Source: Streptomyces hoynatensis (GTDB lineage Bacteria; Actinomycetota; Actinomycetes; Streptomycetales; Streptomycetaceae). Taken from it: 64,000 bases of DNA. Both the position numbers and the translations under genes were made by a program. This document shows positions 34,648 through 44,972 of this stretch, one piece after another. Each line of letters opens with the position of its first letter. Position 1 is the stretch's first letter. The stretch covers positions 124,001-188,000 of the forward strand of contig NZ_RBAL01000003.1 of NCBI RefSeq assembly GCF_003626535.1, given 5' to 3'. The notes beneath the pieces were generated by a model. It was not told the DNA's origin, did not search any database, and saw only the letters and a program-made list of their open reading frames with translations.

Positions 34648-36075
34648 TCAGGGCCGCACGCGGGCGACCAGCACGCAGGCGTCGTCCTCGCGGCCCGCCT
34701 CGCCGCACTCTGCCGCGATCACGCCAAGGCCCTCGCCCGCGCTGCCGGCCGCGGACAGCCGCCTGGCCAGACTGATCAGCCGCAGATCCCCGCCGTGCCC
34801 GGTGGGCGTCCCCTGCGGGATGGCCGAAAACAGACCGTCAGTATGGAGTACCAGCACGTCGCCCGGCTCCAGCAGATCGGTGCGCTGAGCGTAGACCGCG
34901 TCCGTCACGGCGCCGAGCAGCGTCCCCGCCGGGCGCGGCAGCGGCCAGCCCGCGCCCGCCCGGCACAGCATCGGCGCGGGATGACCGGCCTGCGCCCAGG
35001 TGAGCACCCGCCCGCCCGGCTCGTAGCGGCAGCACAGCGCGCTGGCCAGCACCGGGTGCGCCTCGCGGTCGAGCAACTGGTTCAGGTGGGCGAGGAGTTC
35101 GCCGGGCTCGGCGCCGGTGAGCGCGATGCCGCGGACGGCGCCCAGCGCCGCCGCGGTGCCGACCGCCGCGGCCGGGCCCCGGCCGGACAGGTCGCCCATG
35201 CTGAGCACGAAGCCGCCGTCCGGCAGGCGCAGCGTGTCGTACCACTTGCCGCTCGACGGCACCCCGGGTGCCGCAGGCAGGTAGCGCACCGCCAGGTCCA
35301 GCGTCCCCGGCGGGCCGTCCGCCCGGGAGGGCGGCGGCGGGGCCAGCCACGGGGCGGGCGCCTGGTCCTGGAGCTCGATGGCCAGGCCGTGCCCCGCCCG
35401 GGCGGCGCGGCGCTGCCGCCGCAGCTCCTCCGCGGGGCCCCCCGCCGGCGCGCCCCGGCCCTCCTCCCGTGCCGCGTCCGCCGCGCTGCGCCTGATCTCG
35501 CTGAGGTCGCGGATCATGGCCCACATGGCGACCGTGCCGCCCTCCTCGTCGAAGACCGGCTCGCCCACCATCTGCACGGTCCGCAGCGTCCCGTCCGGGC
35601 GTACGACGCGGAACTCGCAGTCCACCGGCCGCCCGTCCACCAGGCAGCCGGTGACGGCCCCGGTCAGCGCCGGCTGGTCCTCGGGCGGCAGGCAGGAGGG
35701 CAGCTGGTCGAGCGTCAGCGGCCCCTCCTCCACGGGCCTGCCGAAGATCGAGTACAGCTCGTCCGACCACACGACGCCGTCGGTGAGCAGGTTCCACTCG
35801 GCGTTGCCGACCCGCTCGCCGAGCCTGGCCAGGCCCTCGCCCTGCGGCCCGGGCCGCAGCCGGGAGAGCTCCTCCGCGACCGCGGAGAGCCCCTCGGCCG
35901 CCAGCTCCCACACCGCGTCCCGCAGCCGGTGCCCAGGACCCTCGTCCCGCTCGCCCCGGCGCAGCGCGGCCACGTCCTCGCGCAGCCGCCGGGCGCGCCC
36001 GATCAGCTCGTCGAGCGCGGCGCCCGGGGCGAGGCCGTTCGCGGGCGTTTCCGGGTGCTGAGGTGAGTAGCGCAT
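34648..36075 (-). CDS. PAS-PP2C (SpoIIE/RsbU-type) phosphatase
   Basis: 475 residues from the ATG at 36075. A helical N-terminus is followed by a PAS domain (~90-200; NAEWNLLTDGVVWSDELYSI, with CEFRVVRPDGTLRTV) and a PP2C-type domain (~262-475; LSMGDLSGRGPAAAVGTAAA, TWAQAGHPAPML, LVLHTDGLFS, GREDDACVLV). Such proteins dephosphorylate anti-anti-sigma factors. The first metal motif, usually GGD(W/F)YD, reads SGKWYD, so one Asp is Lys; the second (GDLSGRG) and third (REDDA) are intact. No ATPase domain is attached. It converges on the NsdA-like gene. Confidence 0.88.
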   Translation of the reverse strand: MRYSPQHPETPANGLAPGAALDELIGRARRLREDVAALRRGERDEGPGHRLRDAVWELAAEGLSAVAEELSRLRPGPQGEGLARLGERVGNAEWNLLTDGVVWSDELYSIFGRPVEEGPLTLDQLPSCLPPEDQPALTGAVTGCLVDGRPVDCEFRVVRPDGTLRTVQMVGEPVFDEEGGTVAMWAMIRDLSEIRRSAADAAREEGRGAPAGGPAEELRRQRRAARAGHGLAIELQDQAPAPWLAPPPPSRADGPPGTLDLAVRYLPAAPGVPSSGKWYDTLRLPDGGFVLSMGDLSGRGPAAAVGTAAALGAVRGIALTGAEPGELLAHLNQLLDREAHPVLASALCCRYEPGGRVLTWAQAGHPAPMLCRAGAGWPLPRPAGTLLGAVTDAVYAQRTDLLEPGDVLVLHTDGLFSAIPQGTPTGHGGDLRLISLARRLSAAGSAGEGLGVIAAECGEAGREDDACVLVARVRP

Positions 36076-36320
36076 GTGCGAACCCCGATACGGCGCGGTC
36101 GGGCCCTGGGCCCAAGCGGTCGGTGGGACGACTTCAGACTGTGGCACAGACTTCCCCGCTCCGTGACAGATTCAGCCGCCGCGGACGCCCGCGGTGACGG
36201 GGAGGGCGCCCGGAAGGTGTAGAACGGCTTCTCACCGGCAAGGAGCGCCTGAAGGCACCCTCCCGGCCGCAGGGCCGGGGCGGGGGAGAAATCCCGTTGC
36301 CACCGGACCGACCGCCCCGG

Positions 36321-37769
36321 ATGCTGACTCATATGTTCGCCAGTGCCATCGAAACAGACATAGCGCCCAGCGGGACCCTCCTCGGGCTCCTCCAGCGAGG
36401 GCGCGGCGACGGGTGGCTGCACGCCCTCGCGGCCCCCCGGGCGGAGGCCGTCGCCGCCCTGGAGCGCTGCGTGCTGCACGACCCACGCCCGGACTGGCGG
36501 CTGGAGCACCGTTCCCTGTACTACGCGCGGCTGTACGCCGAGCTCGGCGCCCCTCTCGACGGCATCGCCGCGCACCTGGCCCACCCCAAGGACGCGCAGC
36601 GCACCGACGAGGAGCGCACCGGCCTCGCCCTGTCCGTCCTGGGCCACCTCACCTCCTACGGCAACCGCGAGGCCCTCGCGCTGCTGCGCGGCTACGCGGT
36701 CCAGGGCAGCAACTGGCGCTGGGCGCTCGACGAGCTGGCGGTGCGGGACGAGGACGCGGGCCTGCGCGCCCTCGGCCCCGAGATCCTGGCCCGCTTCCCG
36801 CTCACCGAGGAGGGCGAGGCCGCGCTCACCGCCGCGGTGCGCGACTCCTTCGAGCGGCGCCCCTGGCAGCTGTGGGCCGACGACCCGGACCGGCCCAGGC
36901 AGCGGGCCCGGCTGGCGCGCGCCCTGGAGGAGGGCGCCTTCGACCGCTGGCGGCGGCAGTTGCGGCCCTCGGGGCCCCAGCCCGGCTGGAGCGTGCGGGC
37001 CGTCCTCGACTGGGCCCAGGAGGGCTACGAGCGTTTCCCGCGGCAGTGGCGGGTGTCCGCCGCCGCGCGCTGCCTGGGCGCCGTGGCCGGGCCCGAGGAC
37101 CGCGCCGAGCTGGTGGCGACGGCGGCGGACGGGCCGCCCGCGGCGCGGGCCACCGCCCTGCGCCATCTCGCGGAGCGCGGCGCGCCCGAGGCGTTCGGGC
37201 TGATCGCGGCGGCCGCCGCCTGCGCCGACCGGGACGTGGCCCGCGCGGCGGTGGCGGCGTTCTCCCGGATGAGCGGCCCCGCCGCCCTGGGCCAGGCGCG
37301 CCGCTGGGCGGAGCGGCAGGACGAACTCGGCTCCTGCGCGGCGGCCATGCTCGCCAGCCGCGGACAGGCCGGGGACGCGCCCACCGTGCTGGCGGCGCTG
37401 CTGCGGGCGGTGCGCACCCGCGGCCCCAACGCCCGTGAGCTGCGGCCCCTGGTGGAGGGCGCGGGCCGCTTCGGCATCTCGGCCGCCGCGCCCGTGCTGC
37501 GCTACGTGTACCGCGAGACGGCCTCCTCCGAACTGCGCGGCCACACCGCGGGCGCGCTGGCCCGCACCGATCCCGGCTTCCCCACCGGCTTCGCCGTCGA
37601 GTGCCTGTGGGACTGCGAGGAGGACACCCGCGAACTCGCCGCGCGGTACGCCACCACCGTGGACCACCGGGTCGTCGAGCGCCTGCGCCGCCTGGCCTGC
37701 GATCCGGCCGAGCAGGCCGGGGTGCAGACCGTGGTCCGCGGCCGGCTCGCCGGGCGCGCCGGCGGCTGA
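36321..37769 (+). CDS. HEAT-repeat protein
   Basis: 482 residues; another ATG four codons in (36333) is the alternative start. The sequence is all helical with Ala/Leu/Arg-rich repeats, e.g. AALRHLAERGAPEAFGLIAA when read loosely, ARAAVAAFSRMSGPAALGQA and GHTAGALARTDPGFPTGFAV, as in HEAT/armadillo scaffold proteins. No catalytic motif, signal peptide or membrane helix is seen. Probably a protein-protein scaffold; partner unknown. It is divergent from the PP2C phosphatase gene. Confidence 0.75.
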   Translation: MLTHMFASAIETDIAPSGTLLGLLQRGRGDGWLHALAAPRAEAVAALERCVLHDPRPDWRLEHRSLYYARLYAELGAPLDGIAAHLAHPKDAQRTDEERTGLALSVLGHLTSYGNREALALLRGYAVQGSNWRWALDELAVRDEDAGLRALGPEILARFPLTEEGEAALTAAVRDSFERRPWQLWADDPDRPRQRARLARALEEGAFDRWRRQLRPSGPQPGWSVRAVLDWAQEGYERFPRQWRVSAAARCLGAVAGPEDRAELVATAADGPPAARATALRHLAERGAPEAFGLIAAAAACADRDVARAAVAAFSRMSGPAALGQARRWAERQDELGSCAAAMLASRGQAGDAPTVLAALLRAVRTRGPNARELRPLVEGAGRFGISAAAPVLRYVYRETASSELRGHTAGALARTDPGFPTGFAVECLWDCEEDTRELAARYATTVDHRVVERLRRLACDPAEQAGVQTVVRGRLAGRAGG

Positions 37770-37886
37770 GGCCCGCGCCGGCCGGCCGCCGCCCGGGCCC
37801 GCCCCGGGCGGAATCCTCATGGGACGTTTCCCGAACGGATATGCGGATGTGGGCGGGCGAACACCGGGGTCGGCGACAACGCACGT

Positions 37887-39026
37887 ATGCGCACCTCCCC
37901 GATGCGAGTCCTCCTGGTCACCGAGTCCTATCCCCCCGACGTCAACGGCGTGGCCCACTGCACGCTCAGGACCGCGGCCCACCTCGCCGCCCGCGGGCAC
38001 GAGCCGCTGGTGGTCGCCCCCGCGCCGCCCCCGGGCGTCAGGGGGGTGCCCGACGGCCCCGCTCCCGTCGTGCACGTCCCCTCCCTCCCCCTTCCCGGCT
38101 ACCCCCAGGTGCGCATCGCGCTCCCGAGCCGGAAGCTCGCCGCCGCCATGGCCGGCCACCGGCCCGACCTGGTCCACCTCGCCGGCCCCTTCGTCCTGGG
38201 CGCCCGCGGCGCCTCGCTCGCCACCCGGCTCGGCCTGCCCTCGGTCGCCGTGTACCAGACCGACCTCGCCGGCTACGCCCGCACCTATCTGGGCGCGGGC
38301 GAGCAGGCCGCCTGGCGGCGCATCAGGGCGGTGCACGGCGCCGCCGACCTGAACCTCGTCCCCTCCACCGCCTCGCTCAAGGCCCTGGAGGCGCGCGGGG
38401 TGCCCAGGCTGCGGCTGTGGCGGCGGGGCGTGGACACCGCCCGCTTCCGCCCCCAGCTGCGCGACGCGCGGCTGCACCGCGAACTCGCCCCGGCCGGCGA
38501 GCTGCTCGTCGGCTACGTCGGCAGGCTCGCCCCGGAGAAGCGCGTCGACCTGCTGGCCAGGGCCGCCGCCCTGCCCGGGGTCAGGCTCGTGGTGGTCGGC
38601 GAGGGCCCCAGCCTGCCCGCCCTGCGCGCCGCCCTGCCGGGCGCCGCCTTCCTCGGCCGGCGCACCGGCGAGGAACTCGCCGGGATCTACGCCACCCTGG
38701 ACGCCTTCGTGCACACCGGCCCCTTCGAGACGTTCTGCCAGACCGTGCAGGAGGCGCAGGCCAGCGGCGTCGCGGTGACCGCCCCGGCCGCCGGCGGCCC
38801 GCTCGATCTGGTCGAGCACGGCAGGACCGGGCTGCTGGTCCCCCCGGGCGACGCGGAGGCGATCCGGGACGCGGTGGCGGCGCTGCGCGACGACCCGGGC
38901 CTGCGCCGGCGGCTGGCCGAGGGCGGCCGGGCGGCCGTGGCGGGACGCACCTGGGAGGCGGTGGGCGACCAGCTGCTCGGGCACTACGAGCGGGTGCTGC
39001 ACGCCAGGGAGGCGGCCCTGCGATGA
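37887..39026 (+). CDS. GT4-family glycosyltransferase 1
   Basis: 379 residues, GT-B fold. The N-terminal half has MRVLLVTESYPPDVNGVAHC and HLAARGHEPLVVAP; the C-terminal half has VGYVGRLAPEKRVDLLARAA, VVVGEGPSLPALRAAL, and the donor-site segment GPFETFCQTVQEAQASGVAV. The E-x7-E acid motif is intact. It resembles mycobacterial MgtA/PimB-type mannosyltransferases, which use GDP-mannose, but the donor is not provable here. It is coupled by ATGA to the second glycosyltransferase. Confidence 0.9.
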   Translation: MRTSPMRVLLVTESYPPDVNGVAHCTLRTAAHLAARGHEPLVVAPAPPPGVRGVPDGPAPVVHVPSLPLPGYPQVRIALPSRKLAAAMAGHRPDLVHLAGPFVLGARGASLATRLGLPSVAVYQTDLAGYARTYLGAGEQAAWRRIRAVHGAADLNLVPSTASLKALEARGVPRLRLWRRGVDTARFRPQLRDARLHRELAPAGELLVGYVGRLAPEKRVDLLARAAALPGVRLVVVGEGPSLPALRAALPGAAFLGRRTGEELAGIYATLDAFVHTGPFETFCQTVQEAQASGVAVTAPAAGGPLDLVEHGRTGLLVPPGDAEAIRDAVAALRDDPGLRRRLAEGGRAAVAGRTWEAVGDQLLGHYERVLHAREAALR

Positions 39027-40345
39027 GCGGACTGCGCATCGTGCGCCTGGCCAACTTCGTCGCCCCCGCCTCGGGCGGCCTGCGCACCGCGCTGCGCGAG
39101 CTCGGCGCCGGCTACCTGGCGGCGGGCCACGAGCCGGTGCTGATCGTGCCGGGCCCCGAGGCCGCCGAGGCCACCACGGCGCAGGGGCGCGTGATCACCC
39201 TGCCCGGGCGGCTGCTGCCCGGCACGGGGGGCTACCGGGTGCTCACCGACCGGCGGCGCCTGGCCCGGCTGCTCGCCGCGCTGGCCCCCGACCGGCTGGA
39301 GGTCTCCGACCGCACCACGCTGCGCTGGACCGGCGAGTGGGCCAGGCGGCACCGCGTCCCGGCCGTCATGGTCTCCCACGAGAGCGTCGACGGGGTGCTC
39401 GCCACCTGGGGCCTGCCGGGCTCGTGGTGCCGCGGCGCCGCCGACCGGCTCAACCGCCGTACGGCGCACGCCTATACGCGGATCGTGTGCACCACGGAGT
39501 GGGCGGAGCGCGAGTTCCGCCGGGTCGGGGCGCGCAACGTCGTGCGCGCCCCGCTCGGCGTGGACCTGGAACGCTGCCGCCCGGCCCTGCGCGACCCGGC
39601 GCTGCGCGAGAGCCTGGCGGGGGGCGCCGCCGTGCTGCTCGCCCTGTGTTCCCGGCTCTCGCCGGAGAAGCGCCCGGGACTCGCCCTCGACGCCCTGGCC
39701 GAACTGCGCCGCCAGGGCCTCGACGCCAGGCTCGTGGTCGCCGGGGACGGGCCGCTGCGCGCCCGCCTCGGGGAGCGGGCCGCGAGCCAACGGCTGCCCG
39801 TGGTCTTCACCGGGCACATCGGCGACCCCGCCGACCTCGCCGTGCTCCAGGCCACCGCGGACGTCGTCCTCGCCCCGGGCCCCGCCGAGACCTTCGGCCT
39901 GGCCGCCATGGAGGCCCTGGCCTGCGGCACCCCCGTGGTGGCCAGCGCCGCCTCCGCCGTCCCCGCCCTGCTGGGCCGGGCGGGCACCAGCGCCGCGGGG
40001 GACGGCGCCTCCTTCGCCGCGGGGGTGCGGCGCCTCCTGGCCAGGCCGGAGGCCGCCCGCCGCGCCGCGGCCAGGGCGCGCGCCGAGCGGTTCCCCTGGC
40101 AGACGGCGGTGGACGCCTTCCTCGACGCCCTCCAGGTGCCGCGCACCGCCCGCGGCGAGGGCACCCCACGCGGCGGAAACGTTCCGCACGGCGCGGCTGC
40201 TCCCCACGACGAGGTCGCTCCCCACGACGAGGTTTCGCCCCACGACGAGGGCGTGACCCGCGGCGCGAGCGCTCCCCGCGGCGCGAGCGCCCCGCGGGGC
40301 GAGGGCGCGCCCGCGCGCGTGCCGCGCCAGGGCGGCGGGCGGTGA
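39023..40345 (+). CDS. GT4-family glycosyltransferase 2 with repetitive tail
   Basis: 440 residues. GT-B fold: RIVRLANFVAPASGGLRTAL and LAAGHEPVLIVPGP in the acceptor half; LALCSRLSPEKRPGLALDAL, VVAGDGPLRARLGERA and PAETFGLAAMEALACGTPVV in the donor half. Residues after ~375 are a low-complexity tail with PHDEV(A/S) repeated three times and RGASAP repeats, encoded by 18-bp repeats (40202-40250). It starts within the stop of glycosyltransferase 1 and overlaps the SGNH hydrolase by 4 bp, so the three products probably act on one glycan or glycolipid. Confidence 0.9.
   Translation: MSGLRIVRLANFVAPASGGLRTALRELGAGYLAAGHEPVLIVPGPEAAEATTAQGRVITLPGRLLPGTGGYRVLTDRRRLARLLAALAPDRLEVSDRTTLRWTGEWARRHRVPAVMVSHESVDGVLATWGLPGSWCRGAADRLNRRTAHAYTRIVCTTEWAEREFRRVGARNVVRAPLGVDLERCRPALRDPALRESLAGGAAVLLALCSRLSPEKRPGLALDALAELRRQGLDARLVVAGDGPLRARLGERAASQRLPVVFTGHIGDPADLAVLQATADVVLAPGPAETFGLAAMEALACGTPVVASAASAVPALLGRAGTSAAGDGASFAAGVRRLLARPEAARRAAARARAERFPWQTAVDAFLDALQVPRTARGEGTPRGGNVPHGAAAPHDEVAPHDEVSPHDEGVTRGASAPRGASAPRGEGAPARVPRQGGGR
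40202..40250 (+). repeat. 18-bp repeats in the tail of glycosyltransferase 2
   Basis: Nearly three copies of a unit containing CCCCACGACGAGG at 18-bp spacing, coding for Pro-His-Asp-Glu-Val-Ala/Ser. Confidence 0.8.
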
Positions 40346-41316
40346 CCGCCGCGCAGGCGGCGCCGCGGGGCGACGGGGCGCCGCTGCGCTTCGTCGCCCT
40401 GGGCGACTCGCTCACCGAGGGCCTCGGCGACCCGCTTCCCGGCGGCGGCTGGCGCGGCTGGGTGCCGCTGCTCGCCGCCTCGCTGCCCGCCCCGGGCGGC
40501 GCGGTCCTGGTCACCAACCTGGCCCGCAGCGGGGCCAGAACGGCCGACGCCGCGGGCGGTCAGCTGGCCGCCGCCCGGCGGCTGCGGCCCCACCTGGCGG
40601 CCGTGATCGTCGGCGGCAACGACACCCTGCGCTCCGCCTTCGACCTCGGCCGCGCCGCCCGCGACCTGGACGCGGCCGTCGGCACCCTGGCCGCCGAGGG
40701 CGCCCTCGTGCTCACCGCCTGCCTGCCGGACCCCGGCGGCCTGCTGCGCCTGCCGCGCCTCCTCACCGCCCCGCTGGCCCGGCGCATGCACGCGCTCAAC
40801 GAGGTCGTGCACCACGTCTCGCGCCGCCACGGCGCCGGCACCGTTCACGTGCACCTGGCCCGGCACCCGATGGCGGCCGAGCCCGCCGCCTGGAGCGTGG
40901 ACCGGCTGCACCCCAGCGAACTCGGGCACCGCCTGCTCGCCCGCGAGTTCCACGCCCGGCTGGCCCGCGCCGGCCTGGCCGCCGGGCCCCCGCCCGCGGC
41001 CCGCGCCGACCGGCCGCCGCCCACCAGGCTCGCCCGCGCCGGATGGCTGGCGACCCGCGGCACCCGCTGGGTGCTCGCCAGGTCGACCGACCTGCTGCCC
41101 GGGCTGCTGCGGCTTGCCCTCACCGAGGCCGGGCACCGGCTGCTCGGCCGGGAGGAGGCCCTGGAACGGGCCGCGCACGAGGCCGCCCGGGCGGCGCTGC
41201 GCGGGCTGCCGGGGGCTGCCCCCGTGCGCGGGGAGCTGGCACGATGGCCGGATGAGCGGCAGCGAGGGCACGAGGGGCCACGGCGAGGCGAACGGACGCT
41301 GGGAGTTCTGGATTGA
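40342..41316 (+). CDS. SGNH/GDSL-family hydrolase
   Basis: 324 residues from a GTG overlapping the glycosyltransferase stop. Block I is [11 protein letters not shown] (nucleophile Ser), block III GGNDTL, block [11 protein letters not shown] (catalytic Asp and His), so the triad is complete. It is probably an esterase or acyl-group hydrolase on the glycan or lipid made by the upstream glycosyltransferases. No signal peptide is seen, so it acts in the cytoplasm unless the start is wrong. The C-terminal ~90 residues are a basic helical extension, and its last 65 bp overlap the next gene in another frame. Confidence 0.85.
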   Translation: MTAAQAAPRGDGAPLRFVALGDSLTEGLGDPLPGGGWRGWVPLLAASLPAPGGAVLVTNLARSGARTADAAGGQLAAARRLRPHLAAVIVGGNDTLRSAFDLGRAARDLDAAVGTLAAEGALVLTACLPDPGGLLRLPRLLTAPLARRMHALNEVVHHVSRRHGAGTVHVHLARHPMAAEPAAWSVDRLHPSELGHRLLAREFHARLARAGLAAGPPPAARADRPPPTRLARAGWLATRGTRWVLARSTDLLPGLLRLALTEAGHRLLGREEALERAAHEAARAALRGLPGAAPVRGELARWPDERQRGHEGPRRGERTLGVLD

Positions 41317-44300
41317 CCGCGGCGGCACCTTCACCGACGTGATCGGCCGCAGGCCGGACGGCCGCCTGCAGACCGCGAAGCTGCTCTCCCACGACCCCGG
41401 GCGCTACCGCGACGCGGCCGTCGCCGGCATCCGCCGCATGCTGGGCACCGCCCCGGACGAGCCGGTGCCCGCCGACCGGATCGCCATCGTCAAGATGGGC
41501 ACCACGGTCGCCACCAACGCGCTGCTCGAACGGCGCGGCGAGCCCACCGTCCTGGTGATCACCGAGGGGTTCAGGGACGCGCTGCGCATCGCCTACCAGA
41601 ACCGCCCCCGCCTGTTCGACCGGCGCATCCTGCTGCCCGAGGCGCTGTACGAGCGCGTCGTCGAGGTACCGGAGCGCGTCGGGGCCGACGGCGCCGTCGT
41701 GCGCCCGCCGGAACGCGGGCCCGTCGCCGCCGCCTTGCGCCGGGCGCACCGCGACGGCTTCCGCAGCGCGGCCGTCGTCCTGATGCACGGCTACCGCCAC
41801 CCCGCCCACGAACGCGAGATCGCCGCCCTCGCCCGCGAGGCAGGCTTCACCCAGGTCAGCTGCTCCCACGAGGTCAGCCCGCTGATCAGGCTGGTCTCCC
41901 GCGGCGACACCACCGTCGTCGACGCCTACCTCTCCCCGGTGCTGCGCCGCTACGTCGACCAGGTCGCCGGGGAACTGCGCGGCGTGCGGCTGATGTTCAT
42001 GCAGTCCAACGGCGGGCTGCGGGAGGCGGGCCACTTCCGCGGCAAGGACGCGGTGCTCTCCGGCCCCGCGGGCGGGGTCGTCGGCATGGCCAGGGCCTGC
42101 GCCGAGGCCGGCCACCACCGCGTCATCGGCTTCGACATGGGCGGCACCTCGACCGATGTCTCGCACTACGCGGGCGAGTTCGAGCGGGTCTTCGGCACCG
42201 AGGTCGCGGGCGTCAGAATGCGCGCCCCCATGATGGACATCCACACCGTCGCCGCCGGCGGCGGCTCGATCCTCCGCTTCGACGGAGCCCGCTACCGCGT
42301 CGGCCCCGACTCGGCCGGGGCCGTGCCGGGACCTGCCTGCTACCGCCGCGGCGGGCCGCTCACCGTCACCGACGCCAACGTGATGCTCGGCCGGGTGCAA
42401 CCCGCCCACTTCCCCCGCGTGTTCGGCCCCGGCGGCGACCTGATGCTGGACGCGGACGTGGTCCGGGAGGGCTTCACCCGCCTCGCGGAGGAGATCACGC
42501 GGGCCACGGGGGACGCGCGCGGACCCGAGGAGGTGGCCGCCGGATTCCTGGAGATCGCCGTGCTGAACATGGCGAACGCCGTCAAGAAGATCTCCGTCCA
42601 GCGCGGCCACGACGTCACCCGCTACGCCCTGGCCAGCTTCGGCGGCGCGGGCGGCCAGCACGCCTGCGCCGTGGCCGACGCCCTCGGCATCGGCACCGTC
42701 GTCGTGCCGCCGCTGGCCGGGGTGCTCTCCGCGTACGGCATCGGCGTGGCCGAGGCGACGGCCCTGCGCGAGCAGTCCGCCGAGAGGGAGCTCACCGCGG
42801 AAAGCCTGCCGGGACTGCGCGCCCTGGCCGCGGAACTCGGCGAGCGCACCCGCGCCGAGCTGCGCGCCGACGGCCTCGCCGACGCGGCCATCCGCACCCG
42901 CGCCCGCGTCCACCTGCGCTACGCGGGCACCGACGCCGTGCTGCCCGTGGCGCTGGCCGGAGCCGCGGAGATGTCCGCCGAGTTCCACGCCCTGCACCGC
43001 GCCCGCTACGGCTTCACCATGAACAAGCCGCTGGTGGCCGCCACCGTGGTGGCCGAGTCCACCGGCGCGGCCGGCCCCCACCGGGACCACGCCTCGCAAC
43101 TGCCGCCCCGCGAGGGCGCGTTGCGGCCCCTCGCCCGGGTCAGGACGTACACCGGGGGCCGCTGGCGCGACACCCCCCTCTACGCGCGCGAGGGCCTGCG
43201 CCCCGGCGACGCGGTCGCCGGGCCCGCCCTCGTCGCCGAGGCGGACGCGACCACCGTGGTCGACCCCGGCTGGCAGGCCGCCGTGGGCGAACGCGGCCAC
43301 CTGCTGCTCACCCGCGTCGCGCCCCGCCCGGCCGCCACCGCCCTGGGCACCGACGCCGACCCGGTCAAGCTCGAGGTCTTCAACAACCTCTTCATGGCCA
43401 TCGCCGAGCAGATGGGCGTCCGCCTGGAGAACACCGCCCACTCCGTCAACATCAAGGAGCGGCTCGACTTCTCCTGCGCGCTGTTCGACCCCGAGGGCAA
43501 CCTCATCGCGAACGCCCCGCACATCCCCGTGCACCTGGGCTCGATGGGGGAGACCATCAAGGAGGTGCTGCGCCGCAACCCCGGCACCATGCGCCCGGGC
43601 GACGTCTACGCCGTCAACGACCCCTACCACGGCGGCACCCACCTGCCCGACGTCACGGTGGTCACCCCCGTCTTCGCCGAGCGGCCGGAGCCCGCGGGCG
43701 AGCCGCCCGAGCTGCTCTTCCTGGTGGCCTCCCGCGGGCACCACGCCGAGATCGGCGGCATCACCCCGGGATCGATGCCCGCCTTCAGCCGGACGGTGCA
43801 CGAGGAGGGCGTCCTCTTCGACAACTGGCTGCTGGTCCGCGACGGCAGGCTGCGCGAGGCGGCCACCCGCGCGCTGCTCGCGGACGCCCCCCACCCCTCC
43901 CGCGCGCCCGAGGCCAACCTCGCCGACCTGCGCGCCCAGATCGCGGCCAACGAGAAGGGCATCGCCGAACTCCGCGCCCTGATCGACCAGTTCGGCCTCG
44001 ACGTGGTGCAGGCGTACATGCGGCACGTGCAGGACAACGCCGAGGAGTCCGTGCGGCGCATCATCGCCACCCTCGACGGCGGCTCCTGCCGCTACGAGAC
44101 CGACTCGGGGGCGGTCATCCGGCTGCGGGTCGCCGTCGACCGCGCCGCCCGTTCCGCCGTGCTCGACTTCTCCGGCACCTCGGCCCAGCAGCCAGGCAAC
44201 ACCAACGCCCCGAGCTCCGTGGTGACGGCCGCCGTGCTCTACGTCTTCCGCACCCTGGTCGACGACGACATCCCGCTCAACAGCGGCTGCCTCAAGCCCC

Positions 44301-44908
44301 TGGAGATCCGCATCCCGCCCGGCTCGATGCTGGCCCCCGAGTACCCGGCCGCCACCGTGGCGGGCAACGTCGAGACCTCCCAGGCCGTCACCGGGGCCCT
44401 GTACGCCGCGCTCGGCGTCCAGGCGGAGGGCTCGGGCACCATGAACAACCTCACCTTCGGCAACGACCGCGTGCAGTACTACGAGACGGTCGCCAGCGGC
44501 TCCGGCGCGGGAGAGGGCTTCGCCGGCGCCCCGGCCGTGCAGACCCACATGACCAACTCCCGGCTCACCGACCCCGAGGTGCTCGAACTGCGCTACCCGG
44601 TGCGGGTGGTCGACTTCCGCATCCGCGAGGGCAGCGGCGGCGCCGGCAGGTGGCGCGGCGGCGACGGGGTCAGCCGCCGCATCGCCTTCCTGGAGCCGAT
44701 GACCGTGGCCCTGCTCACCGGCCACCGCCGCGTCCCGCCCTACGGCATGGCCGGCGGGCTGCCCGGAGCCCTCGGCGCCAACCTCGTCGAGCGGGCCGAC
44801 GGCACGGTCACCCCGCTGCGCGGCAGCGACACCGCGGAGCTCGGCCCCGGCGACGTGCTGGTGCTGCACACCCCGGGCGGCGGCGGATTCGGCCCGCCGG
44901 AGGACTGA
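41252..44908 (+). CDS. Fused 5-oxoprolinase / hydantoinase HyuA-HyuB
   Basis: 1218 residues. Residues ~10-700 are the HyuA part ([47 protein letters not shown], with a hexokinase/actin-type ATP site), and ~700-1215 the HyuB part ([56 protein letters not shown]). This one-chain layout matches eukaryotic-type ATP-dependent 5-oxoprolinase, which turns 5-oxoproline into glutamate in glutathione-type cycles; a hydantoinase or acetone-carboxylase-like role cannot be excluded. The start at 41252 overlaps the SGNH gene by 65 bp; a later start is hard to support because the conserved region begins within 20 codons. Confidence 0.9.
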   Translation: MSGSEGTRGHGEANGRWEFWIDRGGTFTDVIGRRPDGRLQTAKLLSHDPGRYRDAAVAGIRRMLGTAPDEPVPADRIAIVKMGTTVATNALLERRGEPTVLVITEGFRDALRIAYQNRPRLFDRRILLPEALYERVVEVPERVGADGAVVRPPERGPVAAALRRAHRDGFRSAAVVLMHGYRHPAHEREIAALAREAGFTQVSCSHEVSPLIRLVSRGDTTVVDAYLSPVLRRYVDQVAGELRGVRLMFMQSNGGLREAGHFRGKDAVLSGPAGGVVGMARACAEAGHHRVIGFDMGGTSTDVSHYAGEFERVFGTEVAGVRMRAPMMDIHTVAAGGGSILRFDGARYRVGPDSAGAVPGPACYRRGGPLTVTDANVMLGRVQPAHFPRVFGPGGDLMLDADVVREGFTRLAEEITRATGDARGPEEVAAGFLEIAVLNMANAVKKISVQRGHDVTRYALASFGGAGGQHACAVADALGIGTVVVPPLAGVLSAYGIGVAEATALREQSAERELTAESLPGLRALAAELGERTRAELRADGLADAAIRTRARVHLRYAGTDAVLPVALAGAAEMSAEFHALHRARYGFTMNKPLVAATVVAESTGAAGPHRDHASQLPPREGALRPLARVRTYTGGRWRDTPLYAREGLRPGDAVAGPALVAEADATTVVDPGWQAAVGERGHLLLTRVAPRPAATALGTDADPVKLEVFNNLFMAIAEQMGVRLENTAHSVNIKERLDFSCALFDPEGNLIANAPHIPVHLGSMGETIKEVLRRNPGTMRPGDVYAVNDPYHGGTHLPDVTVVTPVFAERPEPAGEPPELLFLVASRGHHAEIGGITPGSMPAFSRTVHEEGVLFDNWLLVRDGRLREAATRALLADAPHPSRAPEANLADLRAQIAANEKGIAELRALIDQFGLDVVQAYMRHVQDNAEESVRRIIATLDGGSCRYETDSGAVIRLRVAVDRAARSAVLDFSGTSAQQPGNTNAPSSVVTAAVLYVFRTLVDDDIPLNSGCLKPLEIRIPPGSMLAPEYPAATVAGNVETSQAVTGALYAALGVQAEGSGTMNNLTFGNDRVQYYETVASGSGAGEGFAGAPAVQTHMTNSRLTDPEVLELRYPVRVVDFRIREGSGGAGRWRGGDGVSRRIAFLEPMTVALLTGHRRVPPYGMAGGLPGALGANLVERADGTVTPLRGSDTAELGPGDVLVLHTPGGGGFGPPED

Positions 44909-44916
44909 GCCGGGGT

Positions 44917-44939
44917 GGGCCGGGCCCGGGGCCCGGCCC
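44917..44939. terminator. Convergent GC hairpin
   Basis: An inverted repeat GGGCCGGGCCC / GGGCCCGGCCC with almost no loop as written, so effectively about 8 bp of stem. It lies in the 64-bp gap between the 5-oxoprolinase and cNMP-domain genes. Confidence 0.45.
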
Positions 44940-44972
44940 CGGCCGGTGCCGCACACGGGTGCGGCCCGCGCC

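Noticed and set aside
41120-44956. A 1278-codon open frame antisense to the 5-oxoprolinase gene
   Set aside because: It is a shadow frame produced by the GC-rich third positions. Its translation is low-complexity G/A/V/H/Q-rich and matches no family, while the plus strand has clear HyuA and HyuB motifs.
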